The notes beneath the pieces were generated by a model. It made no database searches, was not told the DNA's origin, and was given only the letters and a program-made list of their open reading frames with translations. This document shows, piece by piece, positions 25,958 to 35,172 of a stretch of DNA of 64,000 bases. The stretch spans positions 124,001 through 188,000 of the forward strand of contig NZ_JANHDP010000002.1 in assembly GCF_024494695.1 (NCBI RefSeq). Direction: 5' to 3'. Position numbers and translations under genes: made by a program. Positions within the stretch are counted from its first letter, which is position 1; every line of letters starts with the position of its first letter. Source of the DNA: Natronoarchaeum rubrum. GTDB lineage: Archaea; Halobacteriota; Halobacteria; Halobacteriales; Natronoarchaeaceae.

Positions 25958-25974
25958 GTTCGCATTTGTCGAAC
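25958..25974. promoter_or_regulatory. IclR-type site between the third IclR gene and the Rieske operon
   Basis: GTTCGC-ATTTG-TCGAAC, same 6-5-6 layout with GTTCG/CGAAC ends (one inner mismatch), 31 bases upstream of the IclR start. Candidate autoregulatory operator. Confidence 0.55.
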
Positions 25975-26051
25975 GCGTCGGTTGGGTGGCTGCTCTAACG
26001 TCCCGAAACCTACCCCAAGCGTCGAAAAAGTCGGAGTACGATCGGGAATCC

Positions 26052-26068
26052 GTTCGACAATACCGAAT
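26052..26068. promoter_or_regulatory. Weaker IclR-type site facing the Rieske operon
   Basis: GTTCGA-CAATA-CCGAAT, the same layout with the last base changed, about 140 bases ahead of the amidohydrolase ATG. Candidate operator for the divergent operon. Confidence 0.4.
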
Positions 26069-26164
26069 TGATTGTCGGCCGTTTAAGTAAGGATCCTACA
26101 GCGAATCCATCGAATCATGGAGTTTGAGGCGCTGTATCTGCGTTTCAGTCGGTTCGGCTAGAAC

Positions 26165-26174
26165 AAATTTTATG
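26165..26174 (+). promoter_or_regulatory. TATA-like box of the amidohydrolase operon
   Basis: AAATTTTATG about 32-41 bases ahead of the ATG at 26206. It favours that start over the earlier ATG codons at 26176 and 26182, which would lie before or at the expected transcript start. Confidence 0.5.
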
Positions 26175-26205
26175 TATGACCATGATATTACGTCTATGTG
26201 GAACT

Positions 26206-27318
26206 ATGACACAGGATGCTCGGGGGGCGACAGCGGACCATCGCTCCGAGTCGGAGCTGACGCTGGTCGACGCCGACATACACCAGCGATGGGCGGACGA
26301 CGAAGCAATCATCCAGTACCTTCCTGAGAGGTACAAGGACGACGGGCTTGTACTACCGGAGCTCCTGTACCGGAATCCGGGGGAGTTCCTTAGGCAGGAC
26401 GAGAAAACCGAGGACGGCAACAAACCCGGGTCGGACCTGCAGAAGATCGCAGAGGAGCATCTGGACGAGCACGACATCGACTACGCGATGTTGACGGGCA
26501 ACTCATGGTTCAACCTCGCCGCGCTGCCGAACCGGGATTACGCCAACGAGCTGGCGCGAGCCTACAACGAGTGGCTGGTCAACGACGTTCTCCCGGTCGA
26601 CGACCGGTTCATGGGATCACTGTACGTCGCGCCGAAGGCGCCGAAAAAGGCTGCTGAACTCATCGGCGAGTACGGCGATCATCCGCAGATTCGACAGGTG
26701 CTGCTTCCGGGAGGCGCTGAAATTCCCTACGGTCGCCCCCAGTACTGGCCGATGTACGAGGCTGCCGAAGAGATGAATCTCGCGATGGCGGTCCATCCGT
26801 TTTCGGAAGGGCACGGCACGAGCAATCCACCGACCGGAGCCGGCCATCCTAACAACTACATCGAGTGGCACACGCTGCTGGGCGCGTACTACATGGGTCA
26901 GCTCGCCTCGATCGTCACCGAGGGTGTCCTGGTCGAGTATCCCGATCTCCGGTGGGCATTCATCGAAGGGGGCTACGGATGGCTCCCGCACTTCATGTGG
27001 CGTCTCGACAAGAACTGGAAGGGACTCCGATCGCAGGTGCCCTGGCTGGAAGAGAAGCCGAGTCACTACATCCGCGAGAACGTCTGGTTCGCGAGTCAGC
27101 CTGTGGAGGAACCTGAACGTCCGGAGCACCACGACCAGATCCTGGAGATGATGCACGCAGACGAGATACTCATCTACGCCTCGGACTACCCGCACTGGGA
27201 CGGTGACGACCCCACGTGGGGGCTTCCGCCGATGGACGACGAGATGGAGCAGGCGATCAAACACGAGAACGCGGCCGAACTGTGGGACCTGCCCACGGAC
27301 GGGAGTTCACTGGAGTGA
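26206..27318 (+). CDS. Amidohydrolase-2 family hydrolase/decarboxylase
   Basis: 370-residue TIM-barrel metal enzyme of the amidohydrolase-2 (ACMSD-like) family. Visible are the N-terminal VDADIHQRW (D-x-H in place of the usual HxH), a mid-barrel AVHPFSEGHG, and the signature YASDYPHWDGDDP near residue 335 with the catalytic Asp. Family members hydrolyse C-N bonds or decarboxylate aromatic and heterocyclic acids. It is first in an operon with a Rieske protein (5-base gap) and a BCCT transporter, so it probably acts on a nitrogen-containing or aromatic compound brought in by that transporter. Substrate unknown. Confidence 0.8.
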   Translation: MTQDARGATADHRSESELTLVDADIHQRWADDEAIIQYLPERYKDDGLVLPELLYRNPGEFLRQDEKTEDGNKPGSDLQKIAEEHLDEHDIDYAMLTGNSWFNLAALPNRDYANELARAYNEWLVNDVLPVDDRFMGSLYVAPKAPKKAAELIGEYGDHPQIRQVLLPGGAEIPYGRPQYWPMYEAAEEMNLAMAVHPFSEGHGTSNPPTGAGHPNNYIEWHTLLGAYYMGQLASIVTEGVLVEYPDLRWAFIEGGYGWLPHFMWRLDKNWKGLRSQVPWLEEKPSHYIRENVWFASQPVEEPERPEHHDQILEMMHADEILIYASDYPHWDGDDPTWGLPPMDDEMEQAIKHENAAELWDLPTDGSSLE

Positions 27319-27323
27319 TCACG

Positions 27324-27833
27324 ATGAAAGACAAACGATTCGAGATCTGTCCGGCCGAAGAGTTCGATGCCGGCGAGCGACGTATCGTCACCCTGAACGG
27401 ATTCTCGGTCGGCGTCTTCAACGTCGACGGAGAGTACTACGCGATGAAAAACGACTGTCCCCACCAGCGCGCGCCGCTCTGTGAGGGGAAACTCGGTGGC
27501 ACTACGGAGTCAGACACCCCCGGCGAGTACGATTGGGTTCGACCGGGGCAGGTCGTTCGCTGTCCGTGGCACGGATGGGAGTTCGATGTCACGACAGGTG
27601 AGTCGGTATTCAATCCCCACAAAGTGAAAGCCAAGACGTTCGAGGCTCGAGTCGAGCCCTCCGAGGGCGAGGACGACTCCGCCGGCGAGCCCGAAGAAGC
27701 CGGCGACAATGACAAGAAAGCCGCCGCCGACGGCGGCTGCGAGGGTTGCGGTGTCGACCTGGAGGGCGATGATCCTCCTGTCGAGACGTACGATGTCGAG
27801 GTCGAACGGGGAACGGTGGTGGTGTACCTATGA
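27324..27833 (+). CDS. Rieske [2Fe-2S] ferredoxin-like protein with acidic CxxC insert
   Basis: 169-residue protein. Cluster ligands are complete: Cys45-Pro-His47 and Cys80-Pro-Trp-His83, as in Rieske ferredoxins of oxygenase systems. Unusually, residues about 111-155 form an acidic, Gly/Ala-rich insertion with a CEGC motif (Cys139, Cys142) between the last strands. The start at 27324 gives the normal N-terminus. It overlaps the BCCT gene by four bases (ATGA) and follows the amidohydrolase by five, so all three are co-translated. It probably donates electrons to an unlinked oxygenase. Confidence 0.85.
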   Translation: MKDKRFEICPAEEFDAGERRIVTLNGFSVGVFNVDGEYYAMKNDCPHQRAPLCEGKLGGTTESDTPGEYDWVRPGQVVRCPWHGWEFDVTTGESVFNPHKVKAKTFEARVEPSEGEDDSAGEPEEAGDNDKKAAADGGCEGCGVDLEGDDPPVETYDVEVERGTVVVYL

Positions 27834-29473
27834 GTACGGACTCCCAGAGTCGACTCGGCGCCTTCCGCGACGAGATCGATCCGTTCGTGTTCCTTGGCGG
27901 CGCGCTCGTCACGATTCTCGCGATCGGCTACATCGCCGCTCGGCCGGACGCCGCCGCGAAAACGCTGACGAACGCCAACAACTTCCTCTGGAGCGAACTC
28001 GGATGGATCTTCCTCTGGGCGATGTTCTTCGCCGTCGCGTTCTGCGTGTGGCTTCTGATCGGCCCGTGGGGCAAGATCAAGTTCGGCGGCCCGAACACGG
28101 AGCCCGAGTTCTCGTACTTTTCGTTCCTTGCGATGCTGTTTTCCGCGGGGCTCTCGACCGGTCTGGTCTTCTACGGCCCTGCCGAGGCGCTGTTCCACTA
28201 CTCTTCGGGGCCGCCGTTCTTCGGCGCCGAGGCCCAGAGTGCCGCGATCGTCCCGGACGCAGTCCAGTACACGATGCTCCACTGGGGCATCTCCCCGTGG
28301 TCGGCGTATCTCGTGGTCGGCATCACGATCGCGTACTACGTTCACCGCAAGGGCGCACCGATCAAACCGTCGACGGTGTTCGCCCCTTTCATCGGCGTTG
28401 AGAATCTCGATAAGAAGTGGGTCAAGCCGCTCGACCTGCTGATGGTCGTCATCTCGGTCGGCGGCGTCGCCGTCTCGCTCGGGTTCGTCGTCACCCAGTT
28501 CCTCGCCGGGCTGAGCTACAACTACGGCGTCGAGTTCGGCAACCTCGGGACGATACTGGTGACCGTCGGTCTGACGGTCGGCTTCACGGCCTCCGCAGCA
28601 CTCGGAGTCAAGCGCGGAATCCGACGCGTCTCGACGTTTAACATGTACCTCTTCGCGTTCCTCCTCGCAGTCGCATTCCTGTTCGGTCCGACCGCGTTCC
28701 TGCTCAGTACCGGCACTGAGGCGCTCGGCGGGTACGTCAACGACTTCGTCAGCATGAGCCTTTACACGAACGCGGCCAACGCAAGCGAGTGGGTCGGTGC
28801 CTGGACCGTCTTCTACTGGGCCTGGTGGTTCTCGTTCGCGCCCATGATCGGCATCTTCATCACGCGCATCTGTCGCGGTCGCACCATCCGGCAGGTCGTC
28901 TTCGCAGGACTCGTCGGTACCACCGCCGCCTCGTTCCCCTGGTTCATCGTCATGGGGGGATCGTCGCTGTGGGTCCAGACGCGAGGCTCGCTCGACCTGC
29001 TCTCGATCGTGTTCGAGCAGGGACGCGAAGTTGCCGCCTTCCCGCTCTTCGAGACGCTCATGCCCTTCGGGGGGCTCTTCGCAGTCGCCTACCTCGTGCT
29101 CGTGCTCACGTTCCTGATCACGACCGTCGACTCGACGACGCTGAGCCTGGCGATGTTCACCACCGACGGGAGCGAGAACCCCTCGACCGCCAACCGCGTT
29201 ACCTGGGGCGGGCTCGTGGGACTGCTCTCCTCGCTCCTGCTCATCAGCGGCGGGCTCGCGGCGCTCAAGGACTTCGTCGTCCTGCTCGGATTCCCCATCG
29301 CGTTCGTCATCGGACTGTGTATCATCGGCCTCGTCATCGAGTTCGAACAGCTCCACCCCGTGTTGCTGACCGAGCGCTACGAGGGCGACGCTCCCGAGGA
29401 CGAAGATCAGCAAACGGTCGCGGGGCTCCTCTCGGATCGTCGGCCAACCTGGATGGGGGGTGCTGACGACTGA
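27830..29473 (+). CDS. BCCT-family transporter
   Basis: 547-residue integral membrane protein with about 12 hydrophobic helices. The BCCT signature WTVFYWAWWFSFAPMIGIF ... RICRGRTIRQ is intact, as are the TM3-4 blocks (SAGLSTGLVFYGPAEALFHY). The first helix starts near residue 20. BCCT carriers move betaine, choline, carnitine and related zwitterions with Na+ or H+. The coupling to an amidohydrolase and a Rieske protein suggests it imports a catabolic substrate rather than only an osmolyte. Confidence 0.9.
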   Translation: MSTDSQSRLGAFRDEIDPFVFLGGALVTILAIGYIAARPDAAAKTLTNANNFLWSELGWIFLWAMFFAVAFCVWLLIGPWGKIKFGGPNTEPEFSYFSFLAMLFSAGLSTGLVFYGPAEALFHYSSGPPFFGAEAQSAAIVPDAVQYTMLHWGISPWSAYLVVGITIAYYVHRKGAPIKPSTVFAPFIGVENLDKKWVKPLDLLMVVISVGGVAVSLGFVVTQFLAGLSYNYGVEFGNLGTILVTVGLTVGFTASAALGVKRGIRRVSTFNMYLFAFLLAVAFLFGPTAFLLSTGTEALGGYVNDFVSMSLYTNAANASEWVGAWTVFYWAWWFSFAPMIGIFITRICRGRTIRQVVFAGLVGTTAASFPWFIVMGGSSLWVQTRGSLDLLSIVFEQGREVAAFPLFETLMPFGGLFAVAYLVLVLTFLITTVDSTTLSLAMFTTDGSENPSTANRVTWGGLVGLLSSLLLISGGLAALKDFVVLLGFPIAFVIGLCIIGLVIEFEQLHPVLLTERYEGDAPEDEDQQTVAGLLSDRRPTWMGGADD

Positions 29474-29703
29474 GCGCTGTACTATCACGGTCGCGTGGTT
29501 GACTGACGCCTTTTCGATCGACACGGTCCTTACACACATTCGAGTCGGAACCGCTCGATAACGACTACGTCATTCTCCAAGCAGCGTCTGCGCTCTGGAC
29601 ACTTCATCACGGCACACGGCGGTGGCGTAGCACGGCGCCGTTCGTGCGACTAGCGTTCGCCGTTCCATCGTGGCACCCGCTCAGGAAAAAAGAAGCGACC
29701 GAG

Positions 29704-30132
29704 TCACTCAATGGCGACGTTAACCACCGGCGCGGGCGAGTCGAAGATCACATCCTGCGTGACGCTTCCGAACAGTGCCTTTCCGGTCGGCGAGCGCTGT
29801 CGTCCTCCGATGACGACGTAACGTGCGTCCTCGTCGTCGGCGTACGACGAGATCTCAGTGCCGGGATCTCCGACGCGTACCGATATTTGGGGGTCCGGTA
29901 GGTCTGGGCCCTCCAGTGCCCGGTCCACGATGTTCTCACCGACTTGCTGGACTTCGTAGTTGTCGGTCAGATCTTGTCCCTCGACGTCTTTTTCGAGCAC
30001 TTCGACGAGTTCCGACCGTTCGAGGACGTGAATTGCGTGCAACTCCTCGTCGAGATCGTCCGCGAGCGTCTGAGCCTCCTTGAGGACGGTCGTCGCTCTG
30101 TCCGAATCGTCGATGGCTGCTACGATCGCCAT
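29704..30132 (-). CDS. Universal stress protein, UspA family
   Basis: 142-residue UspA-fold protein starting MAIVAAIDDS at 30132; the longer frame adds residues outside the fold. The start IVAAIDDSDRA and the ATP-binding pattern VIGGRQRSPTGKALFGSVTQDVI are the family's G2xG9xG(S/T) motif. Such proteins bind ATP and respond to stress. It lies alone between the BCCT and MFS transporter genes; no operon partner is evident. Confidence 0.85.
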   Translation of the reverse strand: MAIVAAIDDSDRATTVLKEAQTLADDLDEELHAIHVLERSELVEVLEKDVEGQDLTDNYEVQQVGENIVDRALEGPDLPDPQISVRVGDPGTEISSYADDEDARYVVIGGRQRSPTGKALFGSVTQDVIFDSPAPVVNVAIE

Positions 30133-30288
30133 ACGTGGTAAACACGACCAACCCGCAAAGATGTTTCGGCGGCGCGAGAGGTCCGCTGTGAGCGAGTCGC
30201 TGCCGTCGACCCATCGCCCAGTGACAATCGAGTGCATCGCGGGTACCGCCACTGCAAGTGTCGACTAACTGTCAGCTGGCGCCCGCGC

Positions 30289-31452
30289 TTACCGGCGCCC
30301 GAGCCAGAGCAACGCGAGCACAGTCAGGCCGAAACAGATCAAGAGGCTCGAAAACGACGCCGTGTAGCTAAATCGAGTGGCGACGGTCCCGACGTACGCC
30401 GGGCCGAGACTGCCGACGGCGAAGTACACCGCCCGCAGCGCGCCGAGATCGCTGCCGATCGTCTCCCGGGCGAGGACGTCGGTCAGATAGACGAACATGA
30501 CCGGCCAGATCGTGGTCAGGCCGACGGCGAAGACGAACAGTCCGACGCCGAGGCCGACGAGTGAATCGGTCCCGACGATGGCGGCGAGCCCGACGATTCC
30601 AAACCCCGTCGCGCCGAGACCGAGATCGATCGGGGTCCACCGCTCGCAGAGGGCACCGGCGATCGGCGTAACGAGCGCTCCGACGAGAAATATGCTCGCG
30701 AACGCGGCCGTCGCCTGGAACGCGGTGAACGATTTCTCGGCGCGGAGAAACGCTGGCAGGAAACTCGCACTTCCCTGCCAGATAAAGTTGAACACGGCCA
30801 GAACGAACAGGATCGCGTACGTCTCCCGGGAGCGAAACAACCGGGTACCGACGGACTGCACGTCGAGTGGCACACGCGAGATGGCGTACGGCTCGCGATT
30901 GAGTCGGTGGCCGCTGACGACGAGGACGCCGAGCAGCGCGACGACGGGCGCGAAGGCGGCCCGCCACGCGGCGGCGCCGACGACGATGGCAGCCAAAACC
31001 GCCGAAAGCGCGCTTCCGAGGTTGACGGCGGCATCTCTGATGCCGAGGGCCTGCCCGCGGTTCTCGTCGAAGAGCTCCTGCAGAAGTACGATTCCCGCCG
31101 GTTCGAACGTTCCGTATCCGAATCCGATGAGTCCGATGGCGACGATAAACATCGGGAACGCGTTCGAGACCACGAGCAAGAGAAATCCCGCGGCCATCAC
31201 ACATTGGCTCGCAAGCAAGACGACGTTCGACGACAGTCGCTCGGAGTAGCGACCACCAGGATACTGCGCGAGGGCATTGCAAGCCCACATGAACGATATC
31301 GATCCGCCGGCTTCGGCGGCAGTGATGCCGAAGTCGTCGATTATCTCCGGCAGCATCGGCGCGATGACGAGAATGCCGGACAGGGAGACGACGATTCCGA
31401 GCGCGTGTACGTTCAGTCGCTTGCCGCTGTAACCGTATAACGTCTCTAACAT
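30289..31452 (-). CDS. MFS transporter
   Basis: 387-residue membrane protein with about 12 hydrophobic segments, starting at 31452 (MLETLYGYSG). The first loop carries a weak GGRYSERL motif (MFS motif A-like), and a central polar loop divides two six-helix halves. Substrate cannot be told from sequence. It is followed on the same strand by no obvious partner; the small DMT gene lies upstream of it with about 120 bases between. Confidence 0.8.
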   Translation of the reverse strand: MLETLYGYSGKRLNVHALGIVVSLSGILVIAPMLPEIIDDFGITAAEAGGSISFMWACNALAQYPGGRYSERLSSNVVLLASQCVMAAGFLLLVVSNAFPMFIVAIGLIGFGYGTFEPAGIVLLQELFDENRGQALGIRDAAVNLGSALSAVLAAIVVGAAAWRAAFAPVVALLGVLVVSGHRLNREPYAISRVPLDVQSVGTRLFRSRETYAILFVLAVFNFIWQGSASFLPAFLRAEKSFTAFQATAAFASIFLVGALVTPIAGALCERWTPIDLGLGATGFGIVGLAAIVGTDSLVGLGVGLFVFAVGLTTIWPVMFVYLTDVLARETIGSDLGALRAVYFAVGSLGPAYVGTVATRFSYTASFSSLLICFGLTVLALLWLGRR

Positions 31453-31571
31453 CGACGACCGATGTCCGGTGAGGTCGCCGTCTTTGACCACGACCACGTC
31501 TTCACGGCCGCTACTGTTCTCGACCGCGGTCCGCAGTTATCGGCTTGCTGTGGCGTCGGTGTCTCCATTGG

Positions 31572-31982
31572 CTATCTCGAAAGCAAGATGACCGCGACGA
31601 CCGCGAAGCCGAGGCCGGTGATTTCGACCATCGTCAGCGATTCGTCGAGGAAGACGACCGCCAGAATCGCCGTCCCGAGAATGTACATTCCGCTGATGCT
31701 GGTTGCGATGGCCGCGGAGCCTGACCCGAGGGCGAGGTAGTACGCGATCGTCCCGCCGCCGAGAAAGAGGCCCGCAACCAGTGCGACGCCGATACTGCCC
31801 GGCGCGGCGACGATCGCATCCCCGCTGAACAGAACGTACGTCACGGCGACGCCGATTCCGGCCGTATACGTGTAGACGACTGCCTGCTCCGCCGGGAGGC
31901 CGCCCGTTGCGACCTTTGCGAGAAACGCCCATCCGGTGTACAGAAGCATAGCTCCGACTGCGAAGGTGATGGTCTTGCTCAT
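31572..31982 (-). CDS. EamA/DMT-type small membrane transporter
   Basis: 136-residue protein of four to five hydrophobic helices, equal to one EamA repeat. The motif ISGMYILGTAILAVVFLDESLTM is typical of the drug/metabolite transporter superfamily. Single-repeat members probably act as dimers. Substrate unknown. It shares a divergent promoter region with the saccharopine-dehydrogenase-like gene at 32108. Confidence 0.75.
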   Translation of the reverse strand: MSKTITFAVGAMLLYTGWAFLAKVATGGLPAEQAVVYTYTAGIGVAVTYVLFSGDAIVAAPGSIGVALVAGLFLGGGTIAYYLALGSGSAAIATSISGMYILGTAILAVVFLDESLTMVEITGLGFAVVAVILLSR

Positions 31983-32071
31983 CCGTGTTTCAGCGCTCTC
32001 AGTCGGGACGGATAGATGTTACGCAGCCGGGTATCGCTGCGAGCGGCGTATCATACGTCGGCGGGCCGTAG

Positions 32072-32080
32072 TTTTATATT
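32072..32080 (+). promoter_or_regulatory. TATA-like box of the saccharopine-dehydrogenase-like gene
   Basis: TTTTATATT about 30 bases ahead of the ATG at 32108, in the normal place for a short-leader haloarchaeal promoter. Confidence 0.5.
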
Positions 32081-32107
32081 GATTCAGGTTCACAATCGAG
32101 TGAGTAC

Positions 32108-33361
32108 ATGAGTAGCAAGACTGTCGTGCTAGGCGGTTCTGGCGCGATGACGTCAGGATGCGTCTATGACCTTCACCAGACAAGTGACTTCGACGAAATC
32201 GTCGTCGCGGACGCTGACGAAGAGAACGCTCGTCGTCTCGTCGAGCTCATCGATGACGACCGCGTTCGGTTCGAGCCGGTCGATGCGACCGACACGGCTG
32301 ACCTCGTACGCGTCCTCGAGGGGGCCGACTACGTCGTCAACGGGCTTCCGTACCCCTTCGAGGAGAACGTCCTCGACGCGATGCAGGAAGTTGGCGATCT
32401 CACGGGCGTCGACCTGAACGCGTTCGACTTCGACGAGGTGCTCGATCGATCCGAGGAGTTCGCCGAGGCGGGCAACTCGCTGTGGTTCGCCAACGGCGGC
32501 CTCGTGAGCACCATCGCGCTCGGGATGGTTGCCTGCGATCGCTTCGACGACGTGTCCGATGTCAACTTCTACTGGGGGATGTGGCGCCTTCTCACCCAGA
32601 CGACGCCAGGACTGACCGATACGGTTACTTACGAACACGATCCTGATGTCGACGAGCGGGCCAGGTGGGAAGACGGTGAAGTTATCGACGACCTGCCGGC
32701 GTTCAGCCAGCAGCGGACGTTCGAGTTCCCGGAGCCGATCGGCGAGGAAGAGACGTACGTCATCTCCCACCCGGAACCGATCACGTTTCCCGAGGCGCCG
32801 GTCGCACAGGAGAAGAACGTCGACCGCATCATCACGCGCGGCGCGTGGCACGACGAGTGGAAGCGATACGAGCGAACGCTCCACGCGGCAAACGCCTTCG
32901 AGACGGACGCCGTCGAGGTCGACGGAGCGGAGGTCGACCCGGTCGAAGTGATGCAAGAGCAAGTGAAATCACAGGGGATCGAACTCGAAACCGAGTGGAA
33001 GCCCCCCGAAGAACTCTCCCCGGAAACCGAGTGGACGCCACAGACCATCCTCTCGGCCGAGGTGACCGGGTCGGTCGACGGTCGCGACGATCGTGCAGTC
33101 TTCCACTTCGAACAGCCGTTCCCGTTCTTCGACGGGAACGATATCACGCTGATGCGCGAGTACGGCTGTTACGTCGGCGTCCCGCTGTCCGTGACGCTAC
33201 AGCTCATGGCCGACGGTGCAGTCGACGAGGACGGCATCTTCATCACCGAGACAAGCGGTCTCGACGCGGACCGCTACTTCGAGGAGATGGAAGCCCGCGG
33301 ATTCGATCTCGTCGCCGAACAGGTTCCCGAACAGGCCATTCCCGCAAAGAATCAGGACTGA
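32108..33361 (+). CDS. Saccharopine-dehydrogenase-like oxidoreductase
   Basis: 417-residue protein. An N-terminal Rossmann motif (VVLGGSGAMTSG, residues 5-16) with the following acidic residue pattern IVVADADEENA indicates NAD(P) binding, and GADYVVNGLPYPF is typical of saccharopine dehydrogenase/LYS9-type enzymes. The C-terminal domain is the family's catalytic half. The family also contains carboxynorspermidine and lysine/2-oxoglutarate-type reductases, so the substrate is open. Stand-alone gene with its own TATA-like box. Confidence 0.8.
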   Translation: MSSKTVVLGGSGAMTSGCVYDLHQTSDFDEIVVADADEENARRLVELIDDDRVRFEPVDATDTADLVRVLEGADYVVNGLPYPFEENVLDAMQEVGDLTGVDLNAFDFDEVLDRSEEFAEAGNSLWFANGGLVSTIALGMVACDRFDDVSDVNFYWGMWRLLTQTTPGLTDTVTYEHDPDVDERARWEDGEVIDDLPAFSQQRTFEFPEPIGEEETYVISHPEPITFPEAPVAQEKNVDRIITRGAWHDEWKRYERTLHAANAFETDAVEVDGAEVDPVEVMQEQVKSQGIELETEWKPPEELSPETEWTPQTILSAEVTGSVDGRDDRAVFHFEQPFPFFDGNDITLMREYGCYVGVPLSVTLQLMADGAVDEDGIFITETSGLDADRYFEEMEARGFDLVAEQVPEQAIPAKNQD

Positions 33362-33998
33362 TCGACAGGCGCGCTGACCGGGTGCCGCGCTCCCGGTAGC
33401 TTTCAGTGTATTTTTGGAGCCTTCGGGACCCAATCCAATTCTGAGTTAAAATTATTGATAAGTTTATTCAGGAATACTATGGAGTGTGGTGATTACTGAA
33501 GCTTATGTATTCTGAAAATATATCTTTAAACTCTGTCAATTTGGGTCAAGTGAGTCCGGAACTCCGTCTGGAACTGGATCGGACTGTCCGAATGCTGAAC
33601 CTACGAAAAAGATCCTGGCAGTTCGATCGAAACGGACATTTATTACCGATAGGGGATCTCTCTCTCTCGGATTTGTATTCGGACAAATTTCGACCACTGC
33701 CAATCGATTGGTGGTTTCAGTGCTGCTCTTCTAATCCCTCGAAACGCTTTCTTATGGCTCAAAAATAGCTTTCTCTGTTTTGGTCACTGGAATTTCGCCT
33801 GCAACTACCGCACTCCACGAAGTGATCGATCCAGCTACCGATTCAAAACATAATATATCTTGGAGTAGCTACAAAATATATTAAATATTTCATTTTGAAG
33901 TAGCTGTGATTGTAGCTATGACATCCATGTGTGTATGTTGGAGTTTCTCCTGTAGGAACTACGTAGTGTGTTACCTATTCGGGATTGGAATTAACCCG
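33362..33998. other. AT-rich non-coding stretch with GTAGCTA repeats
   Basis: About 640 bases of clearly lower GC than both flanks. GTAGCTA occurs at 33865-33871 and 33912-33918, with GTAGCTG at 33900 and on the reverse strand near 33833. A frame at 33505-33768 (87 codons) lacks a promoter and family, and is not called. The sequence may be a relic of inserted DNA or a promoter region. Confidence 0.4.
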
Positions 33999-34274
33999 AT
34001 GCTTTCGGAGATCGCCGCCGGCATCGAGGTGACCGCCGAGCAGCGCGAGCGCGGCGTCGCGACGGTCGACGGTACCGACGACGATCTGGCCGGCCCGGTG
34101 TGCGACGCCGAGGCCGAACTCCCCTGCTCGGCGGACGCCGCGGCGGCGGTCGTGCGCGCCTACACGGCAGGCGCGAGCGTCGGCGACGCCGCCGGCGAGG
34201 CTGGCGCTGTTCAGACATGCCAGCCGCTACCGCTCGACCCGATAAAAAATGCGACGGATGTGTCGAGAAACTAA
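33999..34274 (+). pseudogene. Truncated haloarchaeal conserved hypothetical
   Basis: 91 codons starting MLSEIAAGIEVTAEQRERGV. The first half (VATVDGTDDDLA, ADAAAAVVRAYTAGASVGDAA) looks like the N-terminus of a conserved haloarchaeal protein of about twice this length with an HTH-like repeat. Coding sense is lost after about 34200, ending in LPLDPIKNATDVSRN. Probably a 5' gene piece left by a rearrangement next to the AT-rich stretch. Confidence 0.45.
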
Positions 34275-34339
34275 TTCCGGAATCGACGGCGCCGGGAGAA
34301 TGCGGAACTGACACGCGGACGCGATATCGGATGCTCCGC

Positions 34340-35017
34340 TTACGAGTTGGCGCCGCTGCCCGCCCACAGGGCCGCGTTCGTCAGAATCTCTCGGATCGAG
34401 GGATGGTGGTAGATTCGGAACGTCTCATGGCCGGGCCGAACGTACGCACCGCGTCCCGCGCCGAACGTGAACGTCACGACGGATCGAAACTCGCCGCCTT
34501 CGGGGAACGTGCTCCGACAGACGACGTCGTCGGGCTCGGGCACGTCGAACGGTTCGCCGAACATCTCCGTTTCCGGGAGCGCGAAGTCGTCGACGCCGTC
34601 GGCGATCGGGTGGTTCGGCGCTTCGACCTCGATGATCTCGGGTTCGCCCGGATCCTCCCAGCGGGCCTCTCCCAGATCACCAGACGTCCCGAGGAGGCGT
34701 GTGAACGGCCGCGCGTAGTGAGCGGAGTGGAGCGCGACGAAGCCGAGGCCGTCCTCGCGAACGGCGGTTTCGACGCGGTCGACCGTCTCCTCGGTTACGT
34801 CGTCGTGGCGAAGGTGCCCCCACCAGAACAGCACGTCGGCCCAGTCCAGGTCGTCCTCGCCGACGCCCTGCTCGGGCGCTTCGATCCCCGTCGCTCGGGC
34901 GACGATCCGGTTCTGCTCGTTCAGGTGTTCCGCAACGGTCGCGTTGATTCCGTTGGGATACGCGTCTTTGGGTGCGGTCTCTTCGGACCAGACGAGTACG
35001 TTGAGCGGGTCGGACAT
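34340..35017 (-). CDS. ThuA-family protein
   Basis: 225-residue ThuA (trehalose-utilisation) domain protein with a class I glutamine-amidotransferase-like fold. The start at 35017 (MSDPLNVLVW) is preferred. Family features VLFWWGHLRH, FVALHSAHYARPF and HPIADGVDDF are visible. Members are linked to 3-keto-glycoside metabolism in bacteria. It is divergent from the alcohol dehydrogenase gene, with a 155-base shared control region. Confidence 0.85.
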   Translation of the reverse strand: MSDPLNVLVWSEETAPKDAYPNGINATVAEHLNEQNRIVARATGIEAPEQGVGEDDLDWADVLFWWGHLRHDDVTEETVDRVETAVREDGLGFVALHSAHYARPFTRLLGTSGDLGEARWEDPGEPEIIEVEAPNHPIADGVDDFALPETEMFGEPFDVPEPDDVVCRSTFPEGGEFRSVVTFTFGAGRGAYVRPGHETFRIYHHPSIREILTNAALWAGSGANS

Positions 35018-35172
35018 GTGCGCTGGTTCCGGAAAGTGACCCAATACTCTTTCTACTTATCTGGCGCCTGACTATCCATCCGTAGTAAAGCGCTCCGACG
35101 GGTCGGTCCTCCGATCGCGTCTACTACTTGCTGCTAGGTTTTAACCGGTGGACTCGCGAGTGGTAGACGAGA

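Noticed and set aside
27437..29539. 700-codon minus-strand frame across the Rieske and BCCT genes
   Set aside because: Low-complexity Glu/Arg/Asp sequence that mirrors the BCCT codons; the plus-strand BCCT signature is intact.
33505..33768. 87-codon frame in the AT-rich stretch
   Set aside because: No family, no promoter or ribosome-binding context, and stop codons are frequent nearby; chance frame.
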